From NCBI GenBank assembly GCA_028690665.1, contig JAQVAV010000002.1, positions 248,001 to 312,000 of the forward strand: a stretch of 64,000 nucleotides of DNA, read 5' to 3'. The notes under the pieces are model-generated. The model made no database searches and was not told where the DNA came from. It saw nothing but the letters and a program-made list of their open reading frames with translations. The translations under genes and the position numbers were made by a program. The DNA comes from Paludibacter sp. (lineage in GTDB: Bacteria; Bacteroidota; Bacteroidia; Bacteroidales; Paludibacteraceae). Each line of letters begins with the position of its first letter. Positions within the stretch are counted from its first letter, which is position 1. Positions 46,733 through 55,736 of this stretch are shown one piece after another.

Positions 46733-49093
46733 ATGAAATCAATCATCAGAAATTTCTTTTTTGTACTGAAACGGTTCAAAACGTCGAGCATCCTGAATAT
46801 TATCGGATTATCGGCAGCTTTTGCGGTGTTTTCGGTAACACTTATTCAGGTCAATTATGATTTGGGATACGACCGTCAGTTTAAAAATGCTAATAATATC
46901 TATTTTTTCAGCATTAGTACATCTGATGGACGTGGTGAAAATATGCCCACAACCATGGGACGTGATATGGCTGAGAAATTTCCTGAAGTAAAAAATTATT
47001 GTCTTATCAACAATTACACTCCAACCGAGTTACTTGTGGATATTAAAAATGAACAGGGAATAAAACAAAAGTTTAAAACAAGAGTACTTCCTGCAACAGC
47101 AGGATTCGTTAATGTTTTTACACCGGAAATTATAGCCGGCAGCACAAAAGGTCTTTTTGATCAGCCCGGGAAAGCGCTTATAACAGAAAGTGAAGCTCAA
47201 AAACTTTTTGGAGATGCCAATCCAATCGGAAAAACAATTTATTATCATCTGAACCAGAGATTTTACAACAATCAAACAACTGATTTCGTAACAGTACAGG
47301 CAGTATGTAAGGATTTTCCGAAAAACTCGTCGGTAAAAAACGGTATATATACACTTTTACCTGACGACGAACCTTCAAATTATAACTATAATGGATATTT
47401 TGTAGTGGACAAACAAAATGTAGCCAAACTGGTAGCCAAACTGAACAGTGAAAAATTCTTTGGAAAAGAAAGCTGGGAACAAATACAAAAAAATCCGGAA
47501 CGTAAGGTTACCATCGATATGATTCCACTCCATGATGCATATTTTGTTTTTGAAAAAGGCCGTCTTACCACAACACTTTCATTTTTAGCCATCGGAATTA
47601 TTACCCTGATTATCGCCTACATCAATTTTTTGAATTTTTCTATCGCTATCTCACCAGTTAGAGTCAAAGCTTTGAATATTCACAAAATTATTGGTGCCGA
47701 TACACTGAAACTTAAGCTGATGCTTGCATCTGAAGCAGCTATTTTTTCTCTTGTTGCTTTTATTATTTCATTAGTATTAATGACATTTATGAAAGACAGT
47801 TTTATAGGTGAGTTTTTTTCCGCTGATATGGGCTTGAGAGACAATTGGATTTTGCTCTGTGTGATTGGAATTTCAACTATCATATTAGGCATAATATTCG
47901 GCTGGTATCCGGCTCGTTATGTGGTTTCATTTCAACCTGCGGTAGCTTTAAGTGGTTCGTTTGCCATGTCGAAACGAAGTGTTCGTTTAAGGAATATCCT
48001 GATAACTATCCAATTTGTTGCAGCCATTACTCTGATTATTGTCGCTTTGTTTATTCAATTGCAAAATTCGTTTATGCAGAAACAGTCTTGGGGCATTCAA
48101 AAAGACAATATCGTATATGTGCCTTATGGACAGTTGAAAATAGACTCGCACACTTTTGGCGAAGAATTGAAAAATGATCCTCGTATTTTAGATTACACAG
48201 CTGCCCAGTTTATTCCGGGGCACGTGGGAATGGGCTGGGGACGAGAGTTTGAAGGCAAACAGGTCTCAGCAACAGTATGGCCTGTACAACCAAATTTTTT
48301 GAACTTTTTTGGCGTAAAAATCTTACAGGGACGTGATTTTCAACCTTCGGATAGTGTAGGAGTAAACGGAGCCATCATTTTTAATGAGACTTTTCTGAGA
48401 AAATATCAATTTGATAACAATATTCTGGGAAAAGATTATCCTGGATTTCCCGGAGCACTCACAGTAGCTGGTATTGCTAAAAACATCAATTACAGTTCAT
48501 TAAAAGACACCATTAACCCTATGGGATTTGTTGTATTCGGTAAGGATTATAAGTATTACATGAACTGGTTTTTCATCAAAATATCGGGTAATGACATACC
48601 AGGAGCCATACAAACCATTCAAAAAACATGGGAAAAATACAGTGACGAAGATTTTGATCTGAAATTCATGGATCAAACCATTCAGAAACTTTATGAAAAC
48701 GAAACAAATTTGGGAAAACTAATTTCTTTATTCGGATTGGTGACAATTCTTATTTCCATCATGGGTGTTTATGGGCTGGTCGTTTTCAACACACGTTACA
48801 AAGCAAGGGAAATAGCCATACGCAAAGTGAACGGCGCGTCAATCAGAGAAATTATGTTGATGCTAAACCGGAATGTGTTGATTTTGTTGGGTGTGGCATA
48901 CTTAATTGCAGCTCCAGTTGCTTATTACATTGTGTATAGCTGGTTGCAACAATATGCCTATAAAACGCCTGTCTATTGCTGGGTGTTTGTATTGGCCGGT
49001 TTATTGGTGCTGATTGTAACCGTGTTGGCCGTTTCCACACAGAGCTATAAGGCCTCAACAGCAAATCCGTCGGAGGCGATAAAGAGAGAATAA
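46733..49093 (+). CDS. MacB/FtsX-like ABC transporter permease (2)
   Basis: This second permease of 786 residues has the same duplicated layout: an N-terminal helix near 20-42, a periplasmic domain, helices near 285-400, another periplasmic domain and a C-terminal helix group ending in AIKRE. EIAIRKVNGASIREIM aligns with the FtsX motif of permease 1. It lies 129 bases after permease 1 and 37 before the ATPase gene. Together they should form a heterodimer with the ATPase. Confidence 0.9.
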   Translation: MKSIIRNFFFVLKRFKTSSILNIIGLSAAFAVFSVTLIQVNYDLGYDRQFKNANNIYFFSISTSDGRGENMPTTMGRDMAEKFPEVKNYCLINNYTPTELLVDIKNEQGIKQKFKTRVLPATAGFVNVFTPEIIAGSTKGLFDQPGKALITESEAQKLFGDANPIGKTIYYHLNQRFYNNQTTDFVTVQAVCKDFPKNSSVKNGIYTLLPDDEPSNYNYNGYFVVDKQNVAKLVAKLNSEKFFGKESWEQIQKNPERKVTIDMIPLHDAYFVFEKGRLTTTLSFLAIGIITLIIAYINFLNFSIAISPVRVKALNIHKIIGADTLKLKLMLASEAAIFSLVAFIISLVLMTFMKDSFIGEFFSADMGLRDNWILLCVIGISTIILGIIFGWYPARYVVSFQPAVALSGSFAMSKRSVRLRNILITIQFVAAITLIIVALFIQLQNSFMQKQSWGIQKDNIVYVPYGQLKIDSHTFGEELKNDPRILDYTAAQFIPGHVGMGWGREFEGKQVSATVWPVQPNFLNFFGVKILQGRDFQPSDSVGVNGAIIFNETFLRKYQFDNNILGKDYPGFPGALTVAGIAKNINYSSLKDTINPMGFVVFGKDYKYYMNWFFIKISGNDIPGAIQTIQKTWEKYSDEDFDLKFMDQTIQKLYENETNLGKLISLFGLVTILISIMGVYGLVVFNTRYKAREIAIRKVNGASIREIMLMLNRNVLILLGVAYLIAAPVAYYIVYSWLQQYAYKTPVYCWVFVLAGLLVLIVTVLAVSTQSYKASTANPSEAIKRE

Positions 49094-49130
49094 CATCAAC
49101 TTAAAGAATAAAATAAAAACAAATAACATT

Positions 49131-49811
49131 ATGATTAAAATTTCGGATTTAAAAAAATCATTCCGTACGGAAGAAGTAGAAACCGTTGCTCTAAACGGGA
49201 TTTCATTGGAAGTAGCCGATGGTGAATTTATAGCTATTATGGGTCCTTCTGGTTGTGGAAAATCCACACTTTTGAACATACTCGGATTGCTTGACAATCC
49301 TACATCCGGTCAATATTTTCTAGATGGAGTGGAAGTTGGAAATTTAAAAGAAAAACAACGGACACAAATGCGTAAAGGCAATATCGGTTTTGTGTTTCAG
49401 AGCTTTAACCTGATTGAAGAAATGACGGTTTACGAAAATGTGGAACTCCCGCTGATTTACCTGAAAGTAAAACCGGCCGAGCGTAAAAAAAGGGTCGAAG
49501 AAGTTTTGCACCGTATGAATATCAGTCACCGCGTTCATCATTTTCCCAATCAACTTTCGGGCGGACAACAACAACGTGTAGCCATTGCACGTGCTTTGGT
49601 AGCCAATCCGAAACTGATTCTGGCCGATGAGCCAACAGGTAACCTGGATTCCAAAAACGGCAAAGACGTGATGGAGCTTCTGTCGGAACTGAATAAGGAA
49701 GGTACAACCATTGTGATGGTAACTCACTCGCATCACGATGCCGCTTTTGCTCATAGAGTAGTGAATTTATTTGATGGCGAAATTGTAACTGAAATTGAAG
49801 GAAAACTTTGA
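49131..49811 (+). CDS. MacB/LolD-type ABC ATPase
   Basis: This ATPase of 226 residues has Walker [11 protein letters not shown]-loop region [13 protein letters not shown], the signature LSGGQQQR, Walker [13 protein letters not shown] and the H-loop VTHSHH. The size and sequence are those of the MacB/LolD group, without fused permease. It is the last gene of the export operon and drives the two FtsX-like permeases. A large inverted repeat follows its stop. Confidence 0.95.
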   Translation: MIKISDLKKSFRTEEVETVALNGISLEVADGEFIAIMGPSGCGKSTLLNILGLLDNPTSGQYFLDGVEVGNLKEKQRTQMRKGNIGFVFQSFNLIEEMTVYENVELPLIYLKVKPAERKKRVEEVLHRMNISHRVHHFPNQLSGGQQQRVAIARALVANPKLILADEPTGNLDSKNGKDVMELLSELNKEGTTIVMVTHSHHDAAFAHRVVNLFDGEIVTEIEGKL

Positions 49812-49830
49812 TTTGTTTTAATTGTTTTTA

Positions 49831-49915
49831 GAACGCAAATTATACTAAATTCTCATAAATCTTACATTAATGTTTATACAAAGTATTTGCGTACACCGGT
49901 GTAATTTGCGTTCTT
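49831..49915. repeat. 16-bp inverted repeat between convergent genes
   Basis: AGAACGCAAATTATAC (49831-49846) and GTGTAATTTGCGTTCT (49900-49915) pair over 16 positions with one wobble and are separated by 53 bases. The loop holds two smaller palindromes (ACATTAATGT 49865-49874, ACACCGGTGT 49894-49903). It could be a bidirectional terminator or a small transposon-like relic; no obvious target duplication is seen. Confidence 0.65.
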
Positions 49916-49932
49916 ATTGATGTATTTGTTTT

Positions 49933-51267
49933 TTAGCAACTCATTTTGAAAATTGTCCAGCCTTCGGGCGAAGTAGTATGTATCAATTTTCCACCGTGCA
50001 GGCGCATGATGTATCGTGATACGCTCAGTCCGATACCGCTACCGTTTTCTTTGGTGGTGAAAAAAGGAATGAAAATATTCGGTAATACATCGGCTGGTAT
50101 AGGTTGTCCGTTGTTGCAGACTTCTATAAAAACTTTGTCCGGCATTTGTTTGCCGTAGCGGATTATCAAGTTTCCATCATGTAGGGGTATTGCTTCCAGC
50201 GCATTTTTGATTATATTTATCAGTACCTGGAAAATTAATTTTTCATCAGCTTGAATCGTAGTGGTATTATCAACGGCCTGTATTTGTACATTCACTTGAT
50301 TTTGCTCAATTACCTGACTTTCCAAATGAATGACTTTGTCAATGAGTGGCCGGATTAAGAGCGGCTCAATTTTAGGTTTCGGCACTGAAGTAAATTTTCG
50401 GTATGATTCGACAAAGGATAATAAACCTCTGGCTGTGGAATGAATGGTCTCAAAAGCTTCGATGGTATTATTTCGTAAACTGATAGCTTCATCTCTATCC
50501 ATATCCGTTTTTTTGTAAAACGAAAGTAAAGTTTCGCTGAGCGAAGTGATTGGAGCTATGGAATTCATAATTTCATGCGTCATGACACGAATCAGTCTTA
50601 CCCACGATTCGATTTCCTTTGTTTCCAGTTCGCTGCCAATGTTGTTAAGTGTAATGATTTTTACCTTTCCTTCTTTGAGATTTATTTCAGACATTCTCAG
50701 ACTTATCTGTATTTCTTCTTTTTCGTTTGGAATGGATATTTGTAGATTGTCTTCGGGCATAATGCCTTTGAAAAGCAAGGGAAAAGATTCGTTAATTACG
50801 GATAACTGGTTCAGATGCGTAAAGACAGGTAATCCTAGCAAGTCGAGTGCTGCACGGTTGACGGTTTGGACATGAGATTTTTCGTCGACAATAATGATTC
50901 CGGTAGAAACGCTTTCGACAATTAAACTGAGAAATTTTTCGTTTTCAATGACGGCTTTTCGTGCATTGGTCAGAATGTCCTTAATACGGTTCAGCATCAG
51001 ATTTAATTCTTTTTCTCTTCGCGACAGGTTCGTTTCAGAAAAATGGAACGAATAATCTCCGTTTTCAAGCGCATTCAGAAGAAACAGAATATTCTGGTTG
51101 TAGCGTTTGTTATGCTTCCATAAGTTGTATAGTGCAATCAGGACAATAATACCGCTAATAAGAGATTCCATTGGACGCGATTGCATGGCAAATGCAGTTG
51201 TTGCGGCTACACTAACAATTAACAGACAGATATAAATAGTCAAACGATATTGAATAGATTTGAACAT
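49933..51267 (-). CDS. Sensor histidine kinase
   Basis: This kinase of 444 residues starts at ATG 51267 (MFKSIQYRLTIY); upstream ATGs would overlap the regulator gene. It has two membrane helices near the N terminus (about 10-60), then a PAS domain (about 115-225: ESVSTGIIIVDE), a HisKA-like H-box (VMTHEIMNSIAPI) with the phospho-acceptor His, an N-box (NIIKNALEAIP) and G-box (GSGIGLSVSRY). It lies 13 bases after the NtrC-family regulator gene and forms a two-component pair with it. The pair is convergent with the ABC export operon it probably controls. Confidence 0.93.
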   Translation of the reverse strand: MFKSIQYRLTIYICLLIVSVAATTAFAMQSRPMESLISGIIVLIALYNLWKHNKRYNQNILFLLNALENGDYSFHFSETNLSRREKELNLMLNRIKDILTNARKAVIENEKFLSLIVESVSTGIIIVDEKSHVQTVNRAALDLLGLPVFTHLNQLSVINESFPLLFKGIMPEDNLQISIPNEKEEIQISLRMSEINLKEGKVKIITLNNIGSELETKEIESWVRLIRVMTHEIMNSIAPITSLSETLLSFYKKTDMDRDEAISLRNNTIEAFETIHSTARGLLSFVESYRKFTSVPKPKIEPLLIRPLIDKVIHLESQVIEQNQVNVQIQAVDNTTTIQADEKLIFQVLINIIKNALEAIPLHDGNLIIRYGKQMPDKVFIEVCNNGQPIPADVLPNIFIPFFTTKENGSGIGLSVSRYIMRLHGGKLIHTTSPEGWTIFKMSC

Positions 51268-51280
51268 ATTAATGCTTTTA

Positions 51281-52624
51281 TTACAATCCGTATTTTTTGA
51301 TTTTGCTGTATAGGGTAGGGCGGGTAATTCCCAGTTCCGTAGCAACCAATGAAAGATTTCCGTTATTTCGTTTTATGGCATTACTTATCAATAGTTTTTC
51401 GGCATCCTCCAAGCTGAGCTTCTCCGTCTCTAATGGAGAAATTACTGTCTCTCGCATGTAAAAATCATCCGGTTGAAGTTCATTTCCATCGCAAAGAATA
51501 ACCGCTTTTTCTATAGCATGCTGTAACTCGCGCACATTGCCCGGCCATGAATAATTTTTCAGACGTTCAATTGTAGCCGGAGAAAATTGAAGTTCGGAAC
51601 GTTGATATTTTGAAGCATATTGCTGTAAAAAGAATTCAGCCAATTGAGGAATATCTTCCGCTCTTTCGCGTAGGGGAGGTAATTCTATGTGAATGGTGTT
51701 GACCCGGTAAAGCAAATCTTCTCTGAATTCTCCTTTCTGTACCAATTGTGGGAGGTTTCGATTAGTGGCGCATATCAGCCTGATATCTACCGGAATGGAC
51801 TGGTTGTCTCCAACCCGGATTATTTGTCTCGACTGAATGACATTGAGCAATTTGGCCTGTAAAGGATAACTCAGATTGCCGATTTCGTCCAGAAAAAGAG
51901 TGCCGTGGTTCGCTGCTTCAAATTTTCCTTCTCGGTCGTTTTTTGCATCGGTAAAAGACCCTTTTACATGCCCGAAAAGTTCACTTTCAAACAATGTTTC
52001 GGTCACAGCGCCCATGTCTACGGTAACCATAATTTGTTTTTTTCGGGCCGACATTTTATGAATAGAGCGGGCTATAACTTCTTTTCCCGTACCGTTTTCA
52101 CCGGTTATCAGAATATTAGCATCTGTTTCGGCAACTTTTTGGGCCAGTTTGCGGAGTTCTTGCATGGCTGCCGATTTGCCCCAGCAAATTTCGTCTGCAG
52201 AATTTTGCAGTTCTCCTGTTGATGAACTTTTTTTACGATTTTTGTTTCGCTGTATGGCAGCTTGCAGGGTGGTAATCAATTTTGTATTGTCCCAGGGTTT
52301 TACCACAAAATCGCTTGCACCGTTTTTTAATGCTCGTACTGCCAGTTCAATATCGGCATAAGCTGTGAAAAGAACCACCGGCAAATCTTTGTCGAATTTT
52401 TTTATTTCCGACAACCAGAAAAGTCCTTCGTTTCCCGAATTGATACCTGCAGAAAAATTCATATCCAGCAAAACAATGTCCGGCGTTACTTCACGCAATT
52501 TAGCTGGCAACAGATTTGGCGTTGATATAAGAGTAACAGATTGATAATAAGATTCTAATAAAATACGTAAAGCACTTAATACATTCTTGTTGTCGTCTAC
52601 AACCAATATGTTCCCTTTTTTCAT
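51281..52624 (-). CDS. NtrC-family sigma-54-dependent response regulator
   Basis: This activator of 447 residues has a receiver domain (phospho-acceptor D54 in VLLDMNF), an AAA+ domain with Walker A TGENGTGK (about 174-181) and Walker B region TLFLDEIG, and a C-terminal Fis-type helix-turn-helix (NNGNLSLVATELGITRPTLYSKIKKYGL). The sigma-54-contacting loop reads GSFTDA (222-227) instead of the textbook GAFTGA; GAFTDA-like forms occur in Bacteroidota as far as I recall. A sigma-54-type promoter with an upstream inverted repeat lies before the export operon at 40.2 kb and is the likely target. Confidence 0.93.
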   Translation of the reverse strand: MKKGNILVVDDNKNVLSALRILLESYYQSVTLISTPNLLPAKLREVTPDIVLLDMNFSAGINSGNEGLFWLSEIKKFDKDLPVVLFTAYADIELAVRALKNGASDFVVKPWDNTKLITTLQAAIQRNKNRKKSSSTGELQNSADEICWGKSAAMQELRKLAQKVAETDANILITGENGTGKEVIARSIHKMSARKKQIMVTVDMGAVTETLFESELFGHVKGSFTDAKNDREGKFEAANHGTLFLDEIGNLSYPLQAKLLNVIQSRQIIRVGDNQSIPVDIRLICATNRNLPQLVQKGEFREDLLYRVNTIHIELPPLRERAEDIPQLAEFFLQQYASKYQRSELQFSPATIERLKNYSWPGNVRELQHAIEKAVILCDGNELQPDDFYMRETVISPLETEKLSLEDAEKLLISNAIKRNNGNLSLVATELGITRPTLYSKIKKYGL

Positions 52625-52692
52625 ATAACTAATTGATATATTATTTCTTACTGAAAAATGATTGACAACTGAAATGCCTGGTTTATAGGGGC

Positions 52693-52750
52693 AATGAAGA
52701 AATAATATTATTGTACTTTCGGTTTCTTCATTTTTTGTACGGAGTACAAA
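52693..52750. repeat. Nested inverted repeats upstream of the response regulator
   Basis: AATGAAGAAA (52693-52702) and TTTCTTCATT (52723-52732) form perfect 10-bp arms with a 20-base loop. TTTGTAC-GGA-GTACAAA at 52734-52750 is a further perfect 7-bp inverted repeat. They lie 70-125 bases upstream of the regulator start. They could be operators, including autoregulation. The remaining gap to 53039 shows nothing else recognisable. Confidence 0.55.
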
Positions 52751-53039
52751 TATAATATTTTAAAAACGTATATTTAAATAAAAGCATCAAGAACTTATGT
52801 CGTTTATAATTTAGGGAAAGAGGTCATTTGCTTTTTAGAAAGATATTTTCCGGATATTGTGAAAAAAGTAAGCTATAATATTTTTTTGCATCATGCAGAT
52901 GGGTAAGTGCTTTAGATATTTGTAATCCAACTTGATATTCTGTCTGTTTTCGATACAAATTTTGTGGGTTCTAGTCCATTGGGTACACAAAAGAAAAATT
53001 TCATTCGGTAAAACTTTTTTGAAAGGGGAACAGATGTTA

Positions 53040-53080
53040 TAAAAAAATCCGGAGAGCACTTCAAACACTTTCCGGATTTT
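53040..53080 (-). terminator. Terminator after the ROK kinase gene
   Basis: On the minus strand a perfect 10-bp stem (AAAATCCGGA with TCCGGATTTT, 53044-53053 and 53071-53080) is followed by a run of seven T. Confidence 0.88.
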
Positions 53081-53104
53081 ATATTATTTAGATTTTGACC
53101 GTTA

Positions 53105-54061
53105 TTATAATTCCCAAGCCAAAGCGCTTGCTCCTAATACAGCAGCATCAGCTTCTTTTAGTTCAGAGAATAACAATTTAATTTTGCCCTTCCATAATGG
53201 GAGCAAATTTTCTTCCATGCTTTCACGTACGGGCTTCATAATAAAATCGCCTGATTTTGTTAGTCCACCGAATAATATGATTGCTTCTGGAGCACTGAAG
53301 GCAACGAAATCAGCCAGACTTCGCCCAAGAATTTTACCTGTGTAATCGAAAATTTCTTTGGCAACGTCATCTCCTTCCACAGCTGCATCGTATACATCTT
53401 TTGATGTAATACTGTCAACAGGTATGTTTCGCAAAATACTGTCTTTCGTTGTAGAGCTTAATATCTCTCTGGCTGTACGTGCGACCCCGGTAGCAGAACA
53501 GTAAGTTTCAAGACAACCGTGTTTTCCACACCCACAAAGACGCCCGTTTTCACAAATAGCAGTGGTATGTCCGAGTTCACCTGCAAATCCGTCGTGTCCA
53601 TAGACCAATTTACCATCGATAATGATACCACTACCAACGCCGGTTCCAAGAGTAATCATAATGAAATTCTTCATTCCACGAGCCGCGCCATAAGTCATTT
53701 CTCCAATGGCCGCAGCATTGGCATCGTTCGTTAATGCCGCAGGGATGTTTAATTTCTCAGATACGAGTTTTGCAAACGGGATAACTCCTTTCCAAGGTAA
53801 ATTAGGAGCAAATTCGATATTTCCTGTATAAAAATTACCATTAGGCGCCCCAATTCCAATACCTTTAAATTTATCGGCACCTCCGGCGGTATCTATAAGT
53901 TTGATTAATTCGTCGTGTAAATCCTCGATGTACAGGTTGACATCAGTGTGTGCACCTGTTTTTATAGCACTTTTAGATATAACAGTTCCTCTGGCGTCGA
54001 CAACTCCGAATACGGTATTTGTTCCGCCCATATCCATGCCTATTACATAAGGTTTTTCCAT
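53105..54061 (-). CDS. ROK-family glucokinase
   Basis: This sugar kinase of 318 residues has the N-terminal ATP-binding DMGGTNTVFG, the sugar-site region TNDANAAAIGE, the LGTGVGSGIIIDG motif and the zinc-binding CGCGKHGCLETY of the ROK family. The likely reaction is glucose to glucose-6-phosphate, but ROK kinases vary in sugar. It is 30 bases downstream of an MFS sugar transporter gene with a shared promoter, so the pair imports and phosphorylates the same sugar. Confidence 0.92.
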   Translation of the reverse strand: MEKPYVIGMDMGGTNTVFGVVDARGTVISKSAIKTGAHTDVNLYIEDLHDELIKLIDTAGGADKFKGIGIGAPNGNFYTGNIEFAPNLPWKGVIPFAKLVSEKLNIPAALTNDANAAAIGEMTYGAARGMKNFIMITLGTGVGSGIIIDGKLVYGHDGFAGELGHTTAICENGRLCGCGKHGCLETYCSATGVARTAREILSSTTKDSILRNIPVDSITSKDVYDAAVEGDDVAKEIFDYTGKILGRSLADFVAFSAPEAIILFGGLTKSGDFIMKPVRESMEENLLPLWKGKIKLLFSELKEADAAVLGASALAWEL

Positions 54062-54091
54062 TTTTAAGTTATTTAAATGATTAAATTCTAT

Positions 54092-55435
54092 TTATTCAAC
54101 AGGAATATTCTTGTTTACATTTTTGCTACCAATTAGGGCATAATAAAGAAGATAAGCCAGACAGAAAATGATTACCCAATAACTGGTCATGTAAGATGTA
54201 AGGTCGGCTATTCTGTTCTGGATCAGAGGAAGGATACCTCCACCGACAACCATCATCATGAAGATTCCTGATCCCTGAGCTGTATATTTTCCAAGTCCTT
54301 CTACTGCAAGGTTGAAAATACCTCCCCACATAATTGAAGTACACAGACCACATAACACTAAAAGTAGGGCGCTCAGCGGAACTTCGACCATTCCGAACGA
54401 TGAACCTGTAAATACGGGCATTGAAGTTGTTATTGTTTTAGGCAGGAAAATGGCAGACAAGACAAAGGCAATTCCGATTACAGATACTCCGGTAAGCATA
54501 GATTTACTTGAAATTTTTCCTCCTGCAATACTGCCGAGAAAACGTCCGATAAGCATTAAGAACCAATATGTTCCGGCAACAAATCCTGCAATGGCTGCTG
54601 CGGTTTCCGGATTAAGTCCGGCTCCTTTGTCAGAAATGTCGGCCAAATAGAAGTTCAGCGTTCCGGGGATTCCGATTTCAACACCTACATAGATAAAGAT
54701 GCCGATAGCTCCCAGTACAAAGTGGCGGAAGTTCCATGGACTATGTTCGAATTTAGCATTTGAATTGCTTTTTTCGTGTGGATCCTGAATAGGAATAAAT
54801 GAAAGAGCAATGAATGCAGCTGCAAAAACTCCCATAGCAATAAATAATACGGGGTTAATGTTAGCCATGGTAATTTCACCGGATTGAACGCGTTCTTTAG
54901 TTACATTACCAATTAATGCTCCCACAAACATCGGCGTAAGAGTAGCGGATAAGGAGTTGAATGTTCCACCTGTTTGAATCAACTGATTTCCTTTATTTCC
55001 ACCTCCACCAAGAAGGTTTAACATCGGGTTTACTACTGTGTTAAGCATACATACCGAGAATCCGGCAATGAAAGCTCCCAGCAGATAAACAAAAAAGTTA
55101 GCGGGCAGCGAGAATAACTCAGCGCCGACACCTACAATACCTGACAGAAATTGAATTAAAACTCCGACAAAACCTACTGCGATGGCAACAAGAGCTGTTT
55201 TTTTGTAGCCGATTTTAGTAAGTAATTTACCTGCGGGAATTCCCATGAAAAGATAAGCAAGGAAGTTCATCATGTTACCAAGCATTCCCAAAAAATTTGA
55301 ACCTTCGAAAGCCGGCTGGTTTTTCCAGATAACTCCGATTGGGGCTGCAAGATTAGTAACAAATGAAATCATTGCAAAGAGAAAAATCATGGTAATGATA
55401 GCCACGACATTTCCATTTTGTTTTTGTGTACTCAT
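54092..55435 (-). CDS. MFS sugar transporter
   Basis: This membrane protein of 447 residues has about 12 predicted helices. The G-K-L-L-T-K-I-G-Y-K-K loop between helices 2 and 3 matches the MFS signature, and the sequence around LYSLPANFFVYLLGAFIAGFSVCMLNTVVNPMLN-like positions resembles FucP/GlcP sugar permeases. It precedes the ROK glucokinase gene by 30 bases. Glucose or a related hexose is the likely substrate, inferred from that link. The promoter at 55540-55571 and a 5'-end hairpin lie upstream. Confidence 0.85.
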   Translation of the reverse strand: MSTQKQNGNVVAIITMIFLFAMISFVTNLAAPIGVIWKNQPAFEGSNFLGMLGNMMNFLAYLFMGIPAGKLLTKIGYKKTALVAIAVGFVGVLIQFLSGIVGVGAELFSLPANFFVYLLGAFIAGFSVCMLNTVVNPMLNLLGGGGNKGNQLIQTGGTFNSLSATLTPMFVGALIGNVTKERVQSGEITMANINPVLFIAMGVFAAAFIALSFIPIQDPHEKSNSNAKFEHSPWNFRHFVLGAIGIFIYVGVEIGIPGTLNFYLADISDKGAGLNPETAAAIAGFVAGTYWFLMLIGRFLGSIAGGKISSKSMLTGVSVIGIAFVLSAIFLPKTITTSMPVFTGSSFGMVEVPLSALLLVLCGLCTSIMWGGIFNLAVEGLGKYTAQGSGIFMMMVVGGGILPLIQNRIADLTSYMTSYWVIIFCLAYLLYYALIGSKNVNKNIPVE

Positions 55436-55503
55436 TTGTTTGATAATTTAAAAATTGAATAGTTTGATAGTGATTTGATTTAAATCCGTTTTTTTATACC
55501 CTG

Positions 55504-55529
55504 AAGGCATTTTGTGGAATGAATGCCTT
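55504..55529 (-). repeat. 5'-end stem-loop in the MFS-kinase transcript
   Basis: AAGGCATT (55504-55511) and AATGCCTT (55522-55529) pair perfectly with a 10-base loop. The predicted transcript start is near 55533, so the hairpin is at the very 5' end of the mRNA. It may stabilise the message. Confidence 0.5.
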
Positions 55530-55539
55530 TATAAGCTTG

Positions 55540-55571
55540 CAAATTTAACTGCTTAACTCTTAAATAACAAA
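55540..55571 (-). promoter_or_regulatory. Promoter of the MFS-ROK kinase operon
   Basis: On the minus strand, TAAATTTG (55540-55547) and TTTG (55568-55571) are exactly 20 bases apart, a full match to the Bacteroidota consensus. The rest of the gap 55436-55736 holds the 5' stem-loop and the hairpin at 55662-55702. Confidence 0.78.
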
Positions 55572-55661
55572 CAATATTTCTTTGTATTTTATGTTATAGA
55601 ACATGTATCTTGAAGAAATAAAAAGTGTATAGATTACGTTTAAAACAGCTCTTGCGGCAAT

Positions 55662-55702
55662 AAATCACCCCGTTTACAAACGTTCTGTAAACGGGGCGAT
55701 TT
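55662..55702 (-). terminator. Strong hairpin after the second sugar transporter
   Basis: CCCCGTTTACA (55668-55678) pairs with TGTAAACGGGG (55686-55696) across 11 bp, and the stem is extended by AAATC/GATTT. It lies just after the stop of the 55737-56942 gene. The T run after it is poor, so it may work by processing as well as termination. Confidence 0.75.
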
Positions 55703-55736
55703 GTATGTCGTTGATTCTGAGTTTGTGAAAGATTAT

